From contig NZ_JARXVG010000001.1 of the NCBI RefSeq assembly GCF_029892485.1, positions 1-64,000 on the forward strand: a stretch of DNA of 64,000 nucleotides, given 5' to 3'. The position numbers and the translations under genes are program-made. Origin of the DNA: Variovorax boronicumulans (GTDB taxonomy: Bacteria; Pseudomonadota; Gammaproteobacteria; Burkholderiales; Burkholderiaceae_C). This document shows positions 9,462 to 19,369 of the stretch, in pieces. Numbering within the stretch: position 1 is the first letter of the stretch; each line of letters opens with the position of its first letter. Below the pieces are notes generated by a model. It was not told the origin of the DNA, did not search any database, and saw only the letters and a program-made list of their open reading frames with translations.

Positions 9462-10937
9462 TCAGAACGGATAGGCATGAGCCGCCTGCTTGATGGTCAG
9501 CCACTGCCACTGGGTGTATTCCTCCCAGTCGGCCGGGCCGCCCACGCTGCTGCCGTTGCCGGCGATGCCGGGGCCGCCGAAGGGGTTGACGCACTCGTCG
9601 TTGACGGTCTGGTCGTTGATGTGAACCATGCCGGAGTTCAACTGCGCGGCCATGGCCATGGCCCGCCCGATCGAGGGCGAGATCACCGCCGACGCCAGGC
9701 TGCCCTGGTGGTTGTTGGCCAGGGCCACGGCTTCTTCGTCGGTCCTGAAGGTGATGATGTTGGCGACGGGGCCGAACACTTCCTCGTCGTACACCCGCAT
9801 GCCGGCCTTCACACCCGTCAGCACAGTGGGCTTGTAGAAGAGGCCGTCGCTGCTGCCACCGGCCAGCAACTGCGCGCCGGCCGCGATGCTGTCCTGCACG
9901 ATGGCGTGCACGCGGTCGCGCTGCCTGGCGTCGATCAGCGGACCCAGGGCCACCTGGCCGCTCGCGCCATCACCCACCGGCAGGTGCTGGGCCTTCGCGA
10001 CCAGCCGCTGCGTGAAGGCGGCAGCGATGCGCTCGTGCACGATGATGCGGTTGGTCGCCATGCAGATCTGTCCCTGGTGCAGCCAGGCGCCCCAGGCCGC
10101 ATTGCTGGCCGCGATGTCGAGATCGGCGTCTTCCAGAACGATCAGCGAATTGGCACCGCCCAACTCCAGCGTGACCTTCTTCAGATGGTGCCCGGCCAGC
10201 TCGCCGATGCGCCGGCCCACGGCGGGCGAGCCGGTGAAGGCAATCATCGGCACGCGCGCATCGGTCACCAGGGCTTCGCCGGCCGCGGCGTCACCGGGCA
10301 GCACCTGCAGCAGGCCGGCGGGCAGGCCCGCCGCCTCGAACACGCGGGCGATGATGAAGCCCCCGCTCACCGGCGTGCGCGAGTCGGGCTTGATGACCAC
10401 GCCATTCCCCGCCGCGAGCGCCGGCGCCACGGCGCGAATGGTGAGGATGAGCGGAAAGTTGAACGGCGAGATCACGCCCACCACGCCGCGCGGCACGCGC
10501 CGCGCGAGGCTGGTGGTGCCGCTCGCGCTCGGCAGGATCTGGCCCTGCGCCTGCAGGGGCATGGCTGCCGCCAGATGGCACAGAGTGATGGCCTCGCGCA
10601 CCTCGTGCTGTCCTTTGGGCAAGATGGCGCCGGTCTCCCGGGCAACGTAGAGCGCCAGTTCGTCGAAGTGCTCCTGGAACAAGGCCGCGGCCCGTTGGAA
10701 CACCGTGGCCTTCTCGCGCGGTGCAACCTGCGCCCAGCTTTTCTGCGCTTTCGCCGCGGCGGTCGCGGCCAGCCCCACGTCCTGCGCGTCGGCGATGCCG
10801 ACGGTCGCCATCACCTTGCCCGTGGCCGGCTCGACCACGTCGCGCACACCGCCTGCGGACGCAACCCAATCGCCGTTGAACACCTTGCCGGCCCAGGCCG
10901 CCCCGTCCAGGAACATCAGCTTCTCTGAAACACCCAT
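9462..10937 (-). CDS. Benzaldehyde/vanillin-type aldehyde dehydrogenase
   Basis: NAD(P)-dependent aldehyde dehydrogenase, 491 residues, the usual family length. Visible motifs: PFNFPL, FTGSPAVGRRIG, LELGGANSLIVLEDADLD and the catalytic Cys in GQICMATNR. The sequence style is that of XylC/AreC benzaldehyde dehydrogenases. First gene of the operon; AGAGGTGAG precedes the ATG. A sigma-54 promoter lies ~70 bp upstream, with the activator gene divergent, which suggests induction by an aromatic effector. It would convert the SDR product to the acid. Confidence 0.9.
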   Translation of the reverse strand: MGVSEKLMFLDGAAWAGKVFNGDWVASAGGVRDVVEPATGKVMATVGIADAQDVGLAATAAAKAQKSWAQVAPREKATVFQRAAALFQEHFDELALYVARETGAILPKGQHEVREAITLCHLAAAMPLQAQGQILPSASGTTSLARRVPRGVVGVISPFNFPLILTIRAVAPALAAGNGVVIKPDSRTPVSGGFIIARVFEAAGLPAGLLQVLPGDAAAGEALVTDARVPMIAFTGSPAVGRRIGELAGHHLKKVTLELGGANSLIVLEDADLDIAASNAAWGAWLHQGQICMATNRIIVHERIAAAFTQRLVAKAQHLPVGDGASGQVALGPLIDARQRDRVHAIVQDSIAAGAQLLAGGSSDGLFYKPTVLTGVKAGMRVYDEEVFGPVANIITFRTDEEAVALANNHQGSLASAVISPSIGRAMAMAAQLNSGMVHINDQTVNDECVNPFGGPGIAGNGSSVGGPADWEEYTQWQWLTIKQAAHAYPF

Positions 10938-11006
10938 GACTCACCTCTTGCGAAAAAGTTGATCGACTGGCTGCGGATGGAAATACCCGCGGCACTGCCG
11001 TCTTTT

Positions 11007-11022
11007 CGCAATGGACGTACCA
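11007..11022 (-). promoter_or_regulatory. Sigma-54 (-24/-12) promoter of the aryl operon
   Basis: On the minus strand the sequence is TGGTACGTCCATTGCG, matching the RpoN consensus TGGCACGNNNNTTGCW with one substitution in the first block and the required 10-base spacing between GG and GC. It points into the aldehyde dehydrogenase gene and lies opposite a sigma-54 activator gene, so position and context agree. Confidence 0.85.
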
Positions 11023-11148
11023 GCCGCGGCGCGGCTGCGTGGCGCGATGCCGCCGCATGAGACTGTTTTCATTGGAGCGCTAGGGGAATTCCCGAAGCCC
11101 CGATGGTTACTGCAGATAACTGGATTACCCTGATCTCGCCTTCTTCAA

Positions 11149-13017
11149 ATGATCAAGGATCGGCCGCTTTTTCACCAAATGATGAATCCGAAATTGACCA
11201 AAGCCACCGCCTCGACGGCCCCGCAACGGATCTCGCTGGCCGATGTGGCGCGCGCCACCGGCGCAGCACTGGGCCGTTTCGACGGCGCTGAATTAGCGCG
11301 TGCAATGAGCCGCTTCGAGGCCTCGCATGTAGGCAGCGAAGAGCACCCGACGATTGCCGACATCAGCGAATGCCTTTTCTTTTCACCTGGCGACGGCCGC
11401 ATCTGGCTGCAGGACCAGCGCATGGTGCTCCTGCATACCGAGGCGCTGGGGTCATTGCGGCGCGAGCTGATCGACAGCCTGGGCCAGGAGAAGGCCCGCG
11501 GCCTGTTCACCCGCGCAGGCTACGTCAGCGGTGCGCGCGATGCGCAGCTGGTGCGCGAGCAATGGCCCGAGGCCGAGCCGGCTGCGGCCGCCATGGCCGG
11601 CACCCGCCTGCATGCGCTGGAAGGCCTGGTGAAGGTCGAGCTGGTGCACGCGCGCTACGACCCCGAGACCTCGGACTACGAGGGCGAATTCATCTGGCAT
11701 CACTCGAGCGAAGACGACGAGCACATCGCGGCCTACGGCATCGGTGGCTCGCCAGCGTGCTGGATGCAGGTGGGCTATGCCACCGGTTACGTCAGCACGC
11801 TGTTCGGGCGGTTGGTGGTGTTTCGCGAAGTCACCTGCCGCTCGATGGGGGAGAGCCACTGCCGCGTGATCGGAAAGTCCGCGGAGCGTTGGGACGATGT
11901 GGAAGAAGACATGCGCTACCTGCGCGCACGCGAGTTCGTCGGAGCGCCGCCGCACAGCGGAGCGGCACCGCAGGCCGCGGAGTTGCCCACGCCGCCGCGC
12001 AACAGCGACGCGATGGTGGGCGCCTCATCGGCTTTCAACGCGGCCTGCCACCTGCTGCACCGCGTGGCGCCGACCACGGCCACTGTGCTTTTTACCGGCG
12101 AGTCCGGCGTCGGCAAGGAGAAGTTCGCCAGCATGCTGCACAGCATTGGCCAGCGGCGCGACAAGCCCTTTGTGGCGGTGAACTGCGCGGCCATCCCGGA
12201 GACGCTGATCGAGTCGGAGCTGTTTGGCGTGGAGCGCGGTGCGTACACCGGTGCCGGCGCGGCGCGGCCGGGGCGCTTTGAGCGCGCGCACGGCGGCACC
12301 CTGTTCCTGGACGAGATCGGCACGCTGAGCTACGCAGCCCAGGGCAAGCTGCTGCGCACGCTGCAAGAGGGCGAGGTCGAGCGCGTGGGGGGCACGCGCA
12401 GCATCAAGGTCGACACGCGCGTTATCGCAGCCACCAACGTGGATCTGCGCCAGGCCGTGCGCGAAGGCAGGTTTCGCGACGACCTTTTCTTCCGGCTCAA
12501 TGTCTTTCCCATTCATCTGCCGCCGCTGCGCGAGCGCCGCGATGACGTGCCTCTGTTGATGAGCCATTTCCTGCAGCACTACGTCCGCAAGCACGGCCGG
12601 CAGCCCACCGGCTTCACGCAAGCCGCTGTCAAGGCGCTTCTGAACTACGACTATCCCGGCAACATCCGCGAACTGCAGAACCTGATCGAGCGCGCCGTGA
12701 TCCTCGCGCCCGAGGGCAGCCTGCTCGAAGTCCACCACCTGTTCACCAGCGGAGAGACGCTGGACAAGAACGTGCTGTCGGTACGGCCCGATGGGCACTT
12801 GGCGGGGGCTGCCCGCGCCCTGCCCTCGCAGCCCGCGGCCGCAAGCCCTGCCATGCCGGACCGTGCCGGCTCCGGCGCCCTGAGGCAAATGGAAGAGTCG
12901 CTGATACGCCGTGCGCTGGAGCAATGCGGCGGGAACATCTCCGCGGCGGCGCGTGTCCTGGGCGTCACGCGTCCCCAATTGGCCTACCGTGCGCGCAAGC
13001 GAGGCATCACGAGCTGA
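11149..13017 (+). CDS. Sigma-54-dependent activator, XylR/DmpR/AreR type
   Basis: A 622-residue NtrC-superfamily regulator. Residues ~30-245 form the XylR N-terminal sensor plus V4R domain (GGSPACWMQVGYATGYVS, CRSMGESHCRVIGK). The AAA+ domain follows: Walker A GESGVGKEKFA, the GAFTGA loop present as GAYTGA, Walker B GGTLFLDEIG. The C-terminus has a Fis-type helix-turn-helix (GGNISAAARVLGVTRPQLAY). XylR-group sensors bind aromatics directly. An ATG ten codons later (11179) is an alternative start; neither has a strong ribosome site. Divergent from the aryl operon, which carries a matching sigma-54 promoter. Confidence 0.92.
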   Translation: MIKDRPLFHQMMNPKLTKATASTAPQRISLADVARATGAALGRFDGAELARAMSRFEASHVGSEEHPTIADISECLFFSPGDGRIWLQDQRMVLLHTEALGSLRRELIDSLGQEKARGLFTRAGYVSGARDAQLVREQWPEAEPAAAAMAGTRLHALEGLVKVELVHARYDPETSDYEGEFIWHHSSEDDEHIAAYGIGGSPACWMQVGYATGYVSTLFGRLVVFREVTCRSMGESHCRVIGKSAERWDDVEEDMRYLRAREFVGAPPHSGAAPQAAELPTPPRNSDAMVGASSAFNAACHLLHRVAPTTATVLFTGESGVGKEKFASMLHSIGQRRDKPFVAVNCAAIPETLIESELFGVERGAYTGAGAARPGRFERAHGGTLFLDEIGTLSYAAQGKLLRTLQEGEVERVGGTRSIKVDTRVIAATNVDLRQAVREGRFRDDLFFRLNVFPIHLPPLRERRDDVPLLMSHFLQHYVRKHGRQPTGFTQAAVKALLNYDYPGNIRELQNLIERAVILAPEGSLLEVHHLFTSGETLDKNVLSVRPDGHLAGAARALPSQPAAASPAMPDRAGSGALRQMEESLIRRALEQCGGNISAAARVLGVTRPQLAYRARKRGITS

Positions 13018-13516
13018 CGGCCAATTAAATCCGTCGGATCGCTGCCGACCCCGTGCTGAGCCCCTCCGTGCGCAGCAAGATCACGCTGGCAACCAGGCCG
13101 ATCAGCCCAGCGAAGAGCAACTTGACCTCTGAATGCTTGAAATGAAACAGACCGACGTTCTTGTTACGGTGAACGCCACGGCAAGTGAAATCTCGGCTTC
13201 ACACCCACAGATGCACTCGCCTGTATCTCCGATTTGATAGCGCAAGAGATTCAGAGAGAGCGTGTCTGTGACAGGAATGTAGGGGAACTGCTTCGCCTGG
13301 GTGCGTGCATCCGGAGCGTGAGGCAGCGCATCTCAGAATCGCGATCCGTGCAGTTGGAAGCTCCGTAGAACGCGTCGAGGCTTATCTCCATGCACTGAGA
13401 GGCGAAAGGCCAGGCGAATTCGCCCAGACTCGCCAGCCAGCGCCCCCCGACCACCCTCGTGCACAGACGAACTGTCCAAGCCGGCCTCGAACGAAGGCTT
13501 GAGCTTTCTAGATCCG
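13018..13516. other. Gap with no supported gene
   Basis: Between the activator and the autotransporter. A minus-strand open stretch (~13029-13155) encodes a hydrophobic segment (LLFAGLIGLVASVILL) ending in a stop but has no convincing start. Nothing else recognised; no clear terminator. Confidence 0.5.
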
Positions 13517-16500
13517 TTACCACTTCACCCGCACTCCCAACGATCCACTCACCGAACTTTTTACCTTCGCATTGCCGCCACTGGCCCAGAGCTTGCCGAC
13601 TTCGCCGTATAGGCTGGTCTTCTGTCCCAGCGCCAGCGTGAAACCACCGGCCAGCTCCGTGCTCCTGCCGCCCGTCGGCGCCGAGATATCGGTCAGGGTC
13701 GCGCCGTTCAGGAAGCTCGCCACGTCCGCGCCGCTTGACGTCTTGTAGACATTGAACCGGCCGTACGGCTGCAGCGTGCCTGCACCCGTGTCGATCTCGC
13801 CCTTGATCCGCACCCCGGCGCGCGCGATCCAGCCGCTGTCGGCCTGCGCCGTGGCGACGGCGCCGGCGATGGCCGAGTTGTTCAGGTCCATGTGCTGATG
13901 GATCAGCTGCATCTGCGGCTCGATGCTCCAGCCGCTGCCGCCCAGCGCGAAGGCCTGGCCCAGCTCGATCGAACCCAGCAGGCTGTTGCCCTTGCCTTCG
14001 GTGCCGAGCATGGCGTTTGGTTGCGCCGTGTAGCGGTGGCGGCCCGACTGCACCACGGCATCGGCATAGAAGCCGCCATCGGTGTAGGTGCCATAGATGC
14101 CCACGTACTGGCTGCGCAGGTCGTTGCGGCCCACGCCCAGGTTCTGGATGCCGCTGGCAAAGCCGTGCACGCGCGCATCGCCGTCGAGCTGGCCGACATA
14201 GAGACCGGCGCGCCAGTTCGGCGTCGTCAGCAGGTCGGTGCCGGCCTGGAAACCCGTGAGGCGCCCCTTGCTGTTCGGCGAGACGGTGCCGCCTTGCTGG
14301 ATATCGATATCGGTCGAGAGAACTCTGGCCCAGGCGCGGCGGTCAGCGCCGCCGGGCACGGTGGCGGTGCCCTTCACGTCGTCGTCACCCACGCGCTTGC
14401 GCAGATCGCCCAGCATCGCGAGGTTGCCCTGGCGCAGTTGGCTCGGCAGGGCCGCGTAGAGCGAGGCTTCGGCGCGGTAGGTGACCACGGGAAGCACGGG
14501 TGCGCCAGGCGTCGTCGGCGGCGTAACCGCAGGCCGGTCCGAACGCAGGTACCAGTTCTCGCCCGCACCGGCTGCATCGCCCGCGTTCAGGCGGTACTCG
14601 TAGGCGCCGGCATCCACATGGCCGCCCGCGAGCGCGAAGGCGTCCTTGGTCGTCTGCGCGGTGGTGGTCGCTCCGTTCTGCGCCGTGATCACCTCGATGC
14701 CGCTGCCCGTGGTGAACGCGCCCAGGCCGCCGAGGTTGGTGATCTGCACGCTGGTCTTGCCGGTGGCGGTGCCGCCGTTGATCACCAGCCGGTCCGACGG
14801 GCCAGTGCCGTTCAGCGCGGTGCCGATCTTGAGCAGGCCGTTGGTGCCGACGTAGTTGCCGTTGACCGTGAGCGTGGTGCCCGCGACCGTGCCGGCGAGC
14901 GAGACGGTGCCGCTGTTCGCGAGCGAGGCCACTGTCTGGCTGAAGCCCGCGAGGTCAAGCGTCGCACCCGTCGCCACGCTGTGGCCCGAGCCCGCGCTGA
15001 AGGTGTTCGCCGCCCCCGCCTTCAACGACCCCTGCGCGACGTTCGTCGCTCCGGTGTAGCTGTTGGCCCCCGACAGCGTCAGCGTGCCCGTGCCCTGCTT
15101 GGTGATGAAGCCGCCGCCACTGATCGCGCCGCCCAACGTGCCGTTGAAGGCGCCGGTGTCAATGATGGGATCATTCTGCCCCGTGAGCTGGATCGCGTTG
15201 GCGATCGTCAGGTTGTTCGCACCGAAGCCCAGCGTGGTGTCGTCGTCCATTGTCAGCGCGCCGGTGCCCAGCGCCTGACTGTGGCCGACATTCAACCGGC
15301 CTTGGCGCAGCGCCGTGCCACCCGTGTAGTTGTTGGCGCCCGAGAGCGTGAGCGTGCCGCTGCCGACCTTGACGATGGAGCCGCCGGTGCCCGCGCCCGG
15401 CTGCGCGAACTGGCTGCCCTTGTCGCTGACCACGCCGGCGATGACGTCGCTGGTGTTGAGGCCGCCGAGCGTAAGCTGCGTCGCGCCCAGCACCACGCCG
15501 CCTGCGCCCGAGAGCGTGCCGATGGCGATTCCAGTCTTCGAAGTCACGCCTGACACGTCGACGGTGCCGCCCTTGGCGTTCGTGATTTGCGCGTTCGCGG
15601 CCGAGGCGGTGTCCGCGAAGTACACGGTACCGCCGTCGAGGTTGCCGATGTTCACGCTTCCCGCCGATGCGGCGTTCACAAAGCGCACCAAGCTCTTGTC
15701 GCCGTTGAAGATGGTCGCGCTGCCTGCGTTGCCGGTCTGTGTGAAGTCGACCGTGCCGCCCAGGTTGGTGATGATGGCGCTGGCCGCGGTGCTGGCACCG
15801 CCGAAGACCAGCGTGTTCGCGCCCGGCGTCTGCCAGCCGGCACCGTTGAGCGAGAGCTTGGCGGTGGAGGCCGTGGCAGTCCCGTCGAACGACAGCACAT
15901 TGCCGCTGTCGGCGCTGCCGGTGCGGCCGATCCGGTAGCTGTTGGTGCCGGCGTCGGCGCCATCGCCGAACGCAAGCTGGGTGCCGTTGCCTTGCTGCTG
16001 CACCGAGCCCTGACCGAGGGTGGCGCCGGCATAGACGAAGATGCTCGCGCCGTCCTGCAGCGTGGTGCTGCCGGCGTAGCTGTTGGCAGTGGTCAGGCTC
16101 AGGATGCCGCCGTTGCCCTGGACCGTGAGGCCGCCGCTGCCGGTGATACCGCCCGCCGCGCCTAACGAGCTGCCCACGAGGTCCAATGTGCCGCCGGCCG
16201 CGCCGAGCGTGATCGCGCGTTTGGAGTCGATGGCCACGGGGCCCGCACCGGCGACGCGCAGCGTGCCGCCGTCCAGTGTGAGTCCGCCGCTGGCCGCGCC
16301 CAGGTTGTTGTCGGCGCCGATCTGCAGTGCGCCCCCACGCACGGTGGTACCGCCGGTGTAGGTGTTGGCGCCCGAGAGCGCCAGCGTGCCGGCGCCGGTC
16401 TTCAGGACACCGTCGGTGCCCGCGATGACGTTCGCGATGGCCGCATTCCAGGCGGCGCTTCCCGCGCTGCCATCGCCGACGCGGACCTCGACCGGGCCCG

Positions 16501-19369
16501 GCGCGGCCTTGTCGGCGACCAGCGTGATCGTGTCGCCGGACAGCCGGTAGCCGTCGCTCGCGAACTGCATGCCCGTGGCCGACACGGCGCCGCCACTCTT
16601 GTCGACCACCACCTTGCCGGCCGCGCCGCCGAAGATCGCGAAGGCAGGTTGGGGTTGCATCACCGAAGTAACGGAACCCATCGCATCGGTCCAGTTCGGT
16701 TGCGTGGTGCTCCAGGTGCCGTTGCCGCCGCCCATCTGCGACGCATCGGCCAGGCCGTTGCCGTTCCAGTAGTTCAGCGTCAAGCCAGCCGTGTTGATCA
16801 GGTTGACCTGCTTGCTCGCCGCAAGGTACTGGAGCGACAGGATGCCGCCAGCCGGCACGCTGCCCAGCGCAATGCCGCCGTTGCTCTGGGTGAGCGTTCC
16901 GCTGTAGCTGAAGAGCCGGTAGAGACCGGCCCCCATGCCACCGGTGTCCGTCACATTGAGCGTGGCGCCGCTGAGCGTGAGATTGCCGCCGACCGCGACG
17001 CTGTCGCCAGCCCCCGGCACCGAGAAGCTGCTGCCGGGCGCGCCGAATTCGAAGTCGAGCACGCTGCCCTTGGCCAGGTCCAGGCTACCGTCGATGGTGA
17101 GCGTGCCGATGGAGTTGCCCGGCGCGAGGTGCGCACCCGAGGCAATGGCCACGTCGCCGCCAATGCGCCCACGGCCGCCCAATGTCGCGCCCGAGGCGAC
17201 ATCGACGGCGCCGCTGAGGCGCGCGCCTGCGGAACTGTCGCTGCCGACCACCAGCTTGCCGACCTGCACCGACGTGAGGCCGGTGTAGGTATTGAAGCCG
17301 TCCAGCACCAGCGTGCCGGAGCCCTGCTTGACGAGCGTCGCGCCTGCGCCCTCGATGCCGCCCGCAAAGACCGTGTCGTTGGCGGTGCCCAGGGTCAGGG
17401 CCTTGTCGCCCAGGACGATCGAGCTTGTCCCGCCATTGAGGTCGCCCAGGGTGAGGGCCGCCGCCTTCGAACCGCTCACATCGAACAACGCGCCGTTGCC
17501 CAGCGTGAGGGCGGTGCCCGCCGCGAGCGCGCCGTTGCCAGTAAGGTACAGATTCCCCGTATCGAGCGTGGTACCGCCGGTGTAAGTTTGCGCCTGGGTG
17601 AGCGTCCAGCTTCCGGCGTTCCGGATATGCAGCACCCCGCCCTTGCCGCCGCCGATGCCGCCGTCCTGGATCACGCCGTCGAACTGGGTTGTGCTCGAGA
17701 TGTTGTTGGTCGTGAGGGTCTTGCTGCCGATGGCCACCGTGCCGGCGCCACGAAGGAAATTCAACGACGCGCCGTTGGTGGTCTGCGAGATATCGACCGT
17801 CGCGCCGGCCGCCACGGAAACGTCTTGCCGGCCGACGATGCCCGCGCCCTTGAGCGCGAGCGTGCCGGCGTTGACGATCGTGGGGTCCACGTAGTCGCTG
17901 CCCGCGCTCTCCAGAGTCAGCGTCCCCAGGCCGTCCTTCTCGAACTGACCGTAGACACCCTGATAGCGCAGCGCACCGGTCAGCGTGAGATCGAAGCCGT
18001 TGGTATCGATCGCCGCGATGCCGCCTATGAACACATCGCGGGCCACCGTGAACGCACCGGTTGCACGCAGCGTGCCATCGTTCAGGCTGACCTTGCTGCC
18101 TGCCGCGCCAAGATTGGCGTCGCTGCCGGCGAGCAGCGTGCTTCTGTTCACCGCCAGTCCGCCTTCGAAGGTGTTGTTGCCCGTCAAGGCGAGCGTGCCA
18201 CCCGTCACGGCCAGGCTGCCCTTGCCCGAAACGGTGCCGGAGAACACCGTGTCGACGCCGGGGCCGCCGACAGAGAGCGCGGCACTGCCAAGCGCGACGT
18301 TGCCGGAGCCCGCCAGCGAACCGAAGGTCTGGTCAAAGCCCCTGAGGTCAAGGGTGGCGCCGGCGCCAACGCCCACCGGCGTGCTGGCGCTGAAGACGTT
18401 GGTCAACCCCATGGCCAGCGTGCCTGCCTGGATGTCCACGCTGTTCGCACCGATGGCGCGGTCGAGCGTCCAGGTGCCGACGCCATCCTTGACGAGCTTG
18501 CCGCCAAAGAACGTGCCGCCGGTCACCGCCTGCGAGTGGAGCTGAGCGCCGGCGCCCGTCAATGTCAGCGTGGAGGTTGTGTTGCCTGCTTTGCCGATCT
18601 GCAGATAGCCGTCGATCTGGCCGCCCGTGGACAACGTCACATCGTTCGCCGCACCCTGCAGGTCCACGGAGCCGTTCATCTGGCCGGCGTTGCTCAACGT
18701 CGCGTCGCCCGCGCTGAAGTAAACCGCGAAGCCGACGCCTGTGATGGTCGAGCCCGCTTCGTTGACCACCTTCCCGGTGGCGCCGAATCCGACTGCGGCG
18801 GCGGCTTTCGAGACGATGGAACTGTTGCCTGCGTTCAGGACCGAGCCGCCGTCATAGAACACGACGCCATAGCCGCTTGTACCCTCGACGCTCGCACCCG
18901 CGGTATTCCTCAGTGTCGCGGCGGCCCCGTTTCCGATGATGCCCGTGCGCAACGCCGTGACGTGGCCACCCGCGTTGTTGACGACGCCGGCGCCGTTCAG
19001 GAGGATCCCGTCTTCACCGAGGATGGTGCCGCCGTTGTTGATCGTGCTGGGGATGGTGGCATTCGTGGCGACACCGGTCGTTCCCAATGTCGACTGTCCG
19101 AGCGTGCCGGTGTTGTTGAGCACCGAACTTTTGTCCATGTACACCGGAGTCGCCGAGACGCCACTGCAGTCGATGACATTGCCCGTCGTGGTGCAGTTCG
19201 CCTGCGCAGAGCCGCTCATGGCAAAGGCGCCCACGGCTAGCAACGCGGTAACTGCATAGCCTGCATGCACGCGGGAGCGGCTGCGTTTTCCGCAGGCGCT
19301 GGTGTTCTCCGAAACCGCCACCCAAGCGCCTGTTGCGGCGTTCCAAAGTGACTTGTAGGCGCGATTCAT
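13517..19369 (-). CDS. Giant type Va autotransporter
   Basis: A 1950-residue classical autotransporter. Residues 1-57 are an extended signal peptide (ESPR form, MNRAYKSLWNAATGAWVAVS start, cleavage after SAQA). The passenger, ~58-1670, is a beta-helix rich in autotransporter-associated repeats such as GSGTLTLSGANTYTGGT and GTLALTGNNTFEGG. Residues ~1677-1950 form the outer-membrane beta-barrel ending in the expected aromatic terminus VRVKW. It probably displays an adhesin-like fibre; I see no protease or lipase motif. It stands alone. A barrel-only relative lies inverted at 44861-45689. The long gene is intact despite the decay around it, which argues it is under selection. Confidence 0.95.
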   Translation of the reverse strand: MNRAYKSLWNAATGAWVAVSENTSACGKRSRSRVHAGYAVTALLAVGAFAMSGSAQANCTTTGNVIDCSGVSATPVYMDKSSVLNNTGTLGQSTLGTTGVATNATIPSTINNGGTILGEDGILLNGAGVVNNAGGHVTALRTGIIGNGAAATLRNTAGASVEGTSGYGVVFYDGGSVLNAGNSSIVSKAAAAVGFGATGKVVNEAGSTITGVGFAVYFSAGDATLSNAGQMNGSVDLQGAANDVTLSTGGQIDGYLQIGKAGNTTSTLTLTGAGAQLHSQAVTGGTFFGGKLVKDGVGTWTLDRAIGANSVDIQAGTLAMGLTNVFSASTPVGVGAGATLDLRGFDQTFGSLAGSGNVALGSAALSVGGPGVDTVFSGTVSGKGSLAVTGGTLALTGNNTFEGGLAVNRSTLLAGSDANLGAAGSKVSLNDGTLRATGAFTVARDVFIGGIAAIDTNGFDLTLTGALRYQGVYGQFEKDGLGTLTLESAGSDYVDPTIVNAGTLALKGAGIVGRQDVSVAAGATVDISQTTNGASLNFLRGAGTVAIGSKTLTTNNISSTTQFDGVIQDGGIGGGKGGVLHIRNAGSWTLTQAQTYTGGTTLDTGNLYLTGNGALAAGTALTLGNGALFDVSGSKAAALTLGDLNGGTSSIVLGDKALTLGTANDTVFAGGIEGAGATLVKQGSGTLVLDGFNTYTGLTSVQVGKLVVGSDSSAGARLSGAVDVASGATLGGRGRIGGDVAIASGAHLAPGNSIGTLTIDGSLDLAKGSVLDFEFGAPGSSFSVPGAGDSVAVGGNLTLSGATLNVTDTGGMGAGLYRLFSYSGTLTQSNGGIALGSVPAGGILSLQYLAASKQVNLINTAGLTLNYWNGNGLADASQMGGGNGTWSTTQPNWTDAMGSVTSVMQPQPAFAIFGGAAGKVVVDKSGGAVSATGMQFASDGYRLSGDTITLVADKAAPGPVEVRVGDGSAGSAAWNAAIANVIAGTDGVLKTGAGTLALSGANTYTGGTTVRGGALQIGADNNLGAASGGLTLDGGTLRVAGAGPVAIDSKRAITLGAAGGTLDLVGSSLGAAGGITGSGGLTVQGNGGILSLTTANSYAGSTTLQDGASIFVYAGATLGQGSVQQQGNGTQLAFGDGADAGTNSYRIGRTGSADSGNVLSFDGTATASTAKLSLNGAGWQTPGANTLVFGGASTAASAIITNLGGTVDFTQTGNAGSATIFNGDKSLVRFVNAASAGSVNIGNLDGGTVYFADTASAANAQITNAKGGTVDVSGVTSKTGIAIGTLSGAGGVVLGATQLTLGGLNTSDVIAGVVSDKGSQFAQPGAGTGGSIVKVGSGTLTLSGANNYTGGTALRQGRLNVGHSQALGTGALTMDDDTTLGFGANNLTIANAIQLTGQNDPIIDTGAFNGTLGGAISGGGFITKQGTGTLTLSGANSYTGATNVAQGSLKAGAANTFSAGSGHSVATGATLDLAGFSQTVASLANSGTVSLAGTVAGTTLTVNGNYVGTNGLLKIGTALNGTGPSDRLVINGGTATGKTSVQITNLGGLGAFTTGSGIEVITAQNGATTTAQTTKDAFALAGGHVDAGAYEYRLNAGDAAGAGENWYLRSDRPAVTPPTTPGAPVLPVVTYRAEASLYAALPSQLRQGNLAMLGDLRKRVGDDDVKGTATVPGGADRRAWARVLSTDIDIQQGGTVSPNSKGRLTGFQAGTDLLTTPNWRAGLYVGQLDGDARVHGFASGIQNLGVGRNDLRSQYVGIYGTYTDGGFYADAVVQSGRHRYTAQPNAMLGTEGKGNSLLGSIELGQAFALGGSGWSIEPQMQLIHQHMDLNNSAIAGAVATAQADSGWIARAGVRIKGEIDTGAGTLQPYGRFNVYKTSSGADVASFLNGATLTDISAPTGGRSTELAGGFTLALGQKTSLYGEVGKLWASGGNAKVKSSVSGSLGVRVKW

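Noticed and set aside
11105..11119. GTTA-N7-TAAC inverted repeat near the activator gene
   Set aside because: Four-base arms are too short to call an enhancer site without comparison; mentioned only as a possibility.
13029..13155. Hydrophobic minus-strand stretch resembling a membrane helix
   Set aside because: No start codon with a ribosome site and no recognisable family; could be chance or a fragment.
16649..19240. 863-codon plus-strand open frame
   Set aside because: Antisense to the autotransporter; the composition (Arg/Ala/Gly/His-rich, no domain) is that of a high-GC shadow frame.
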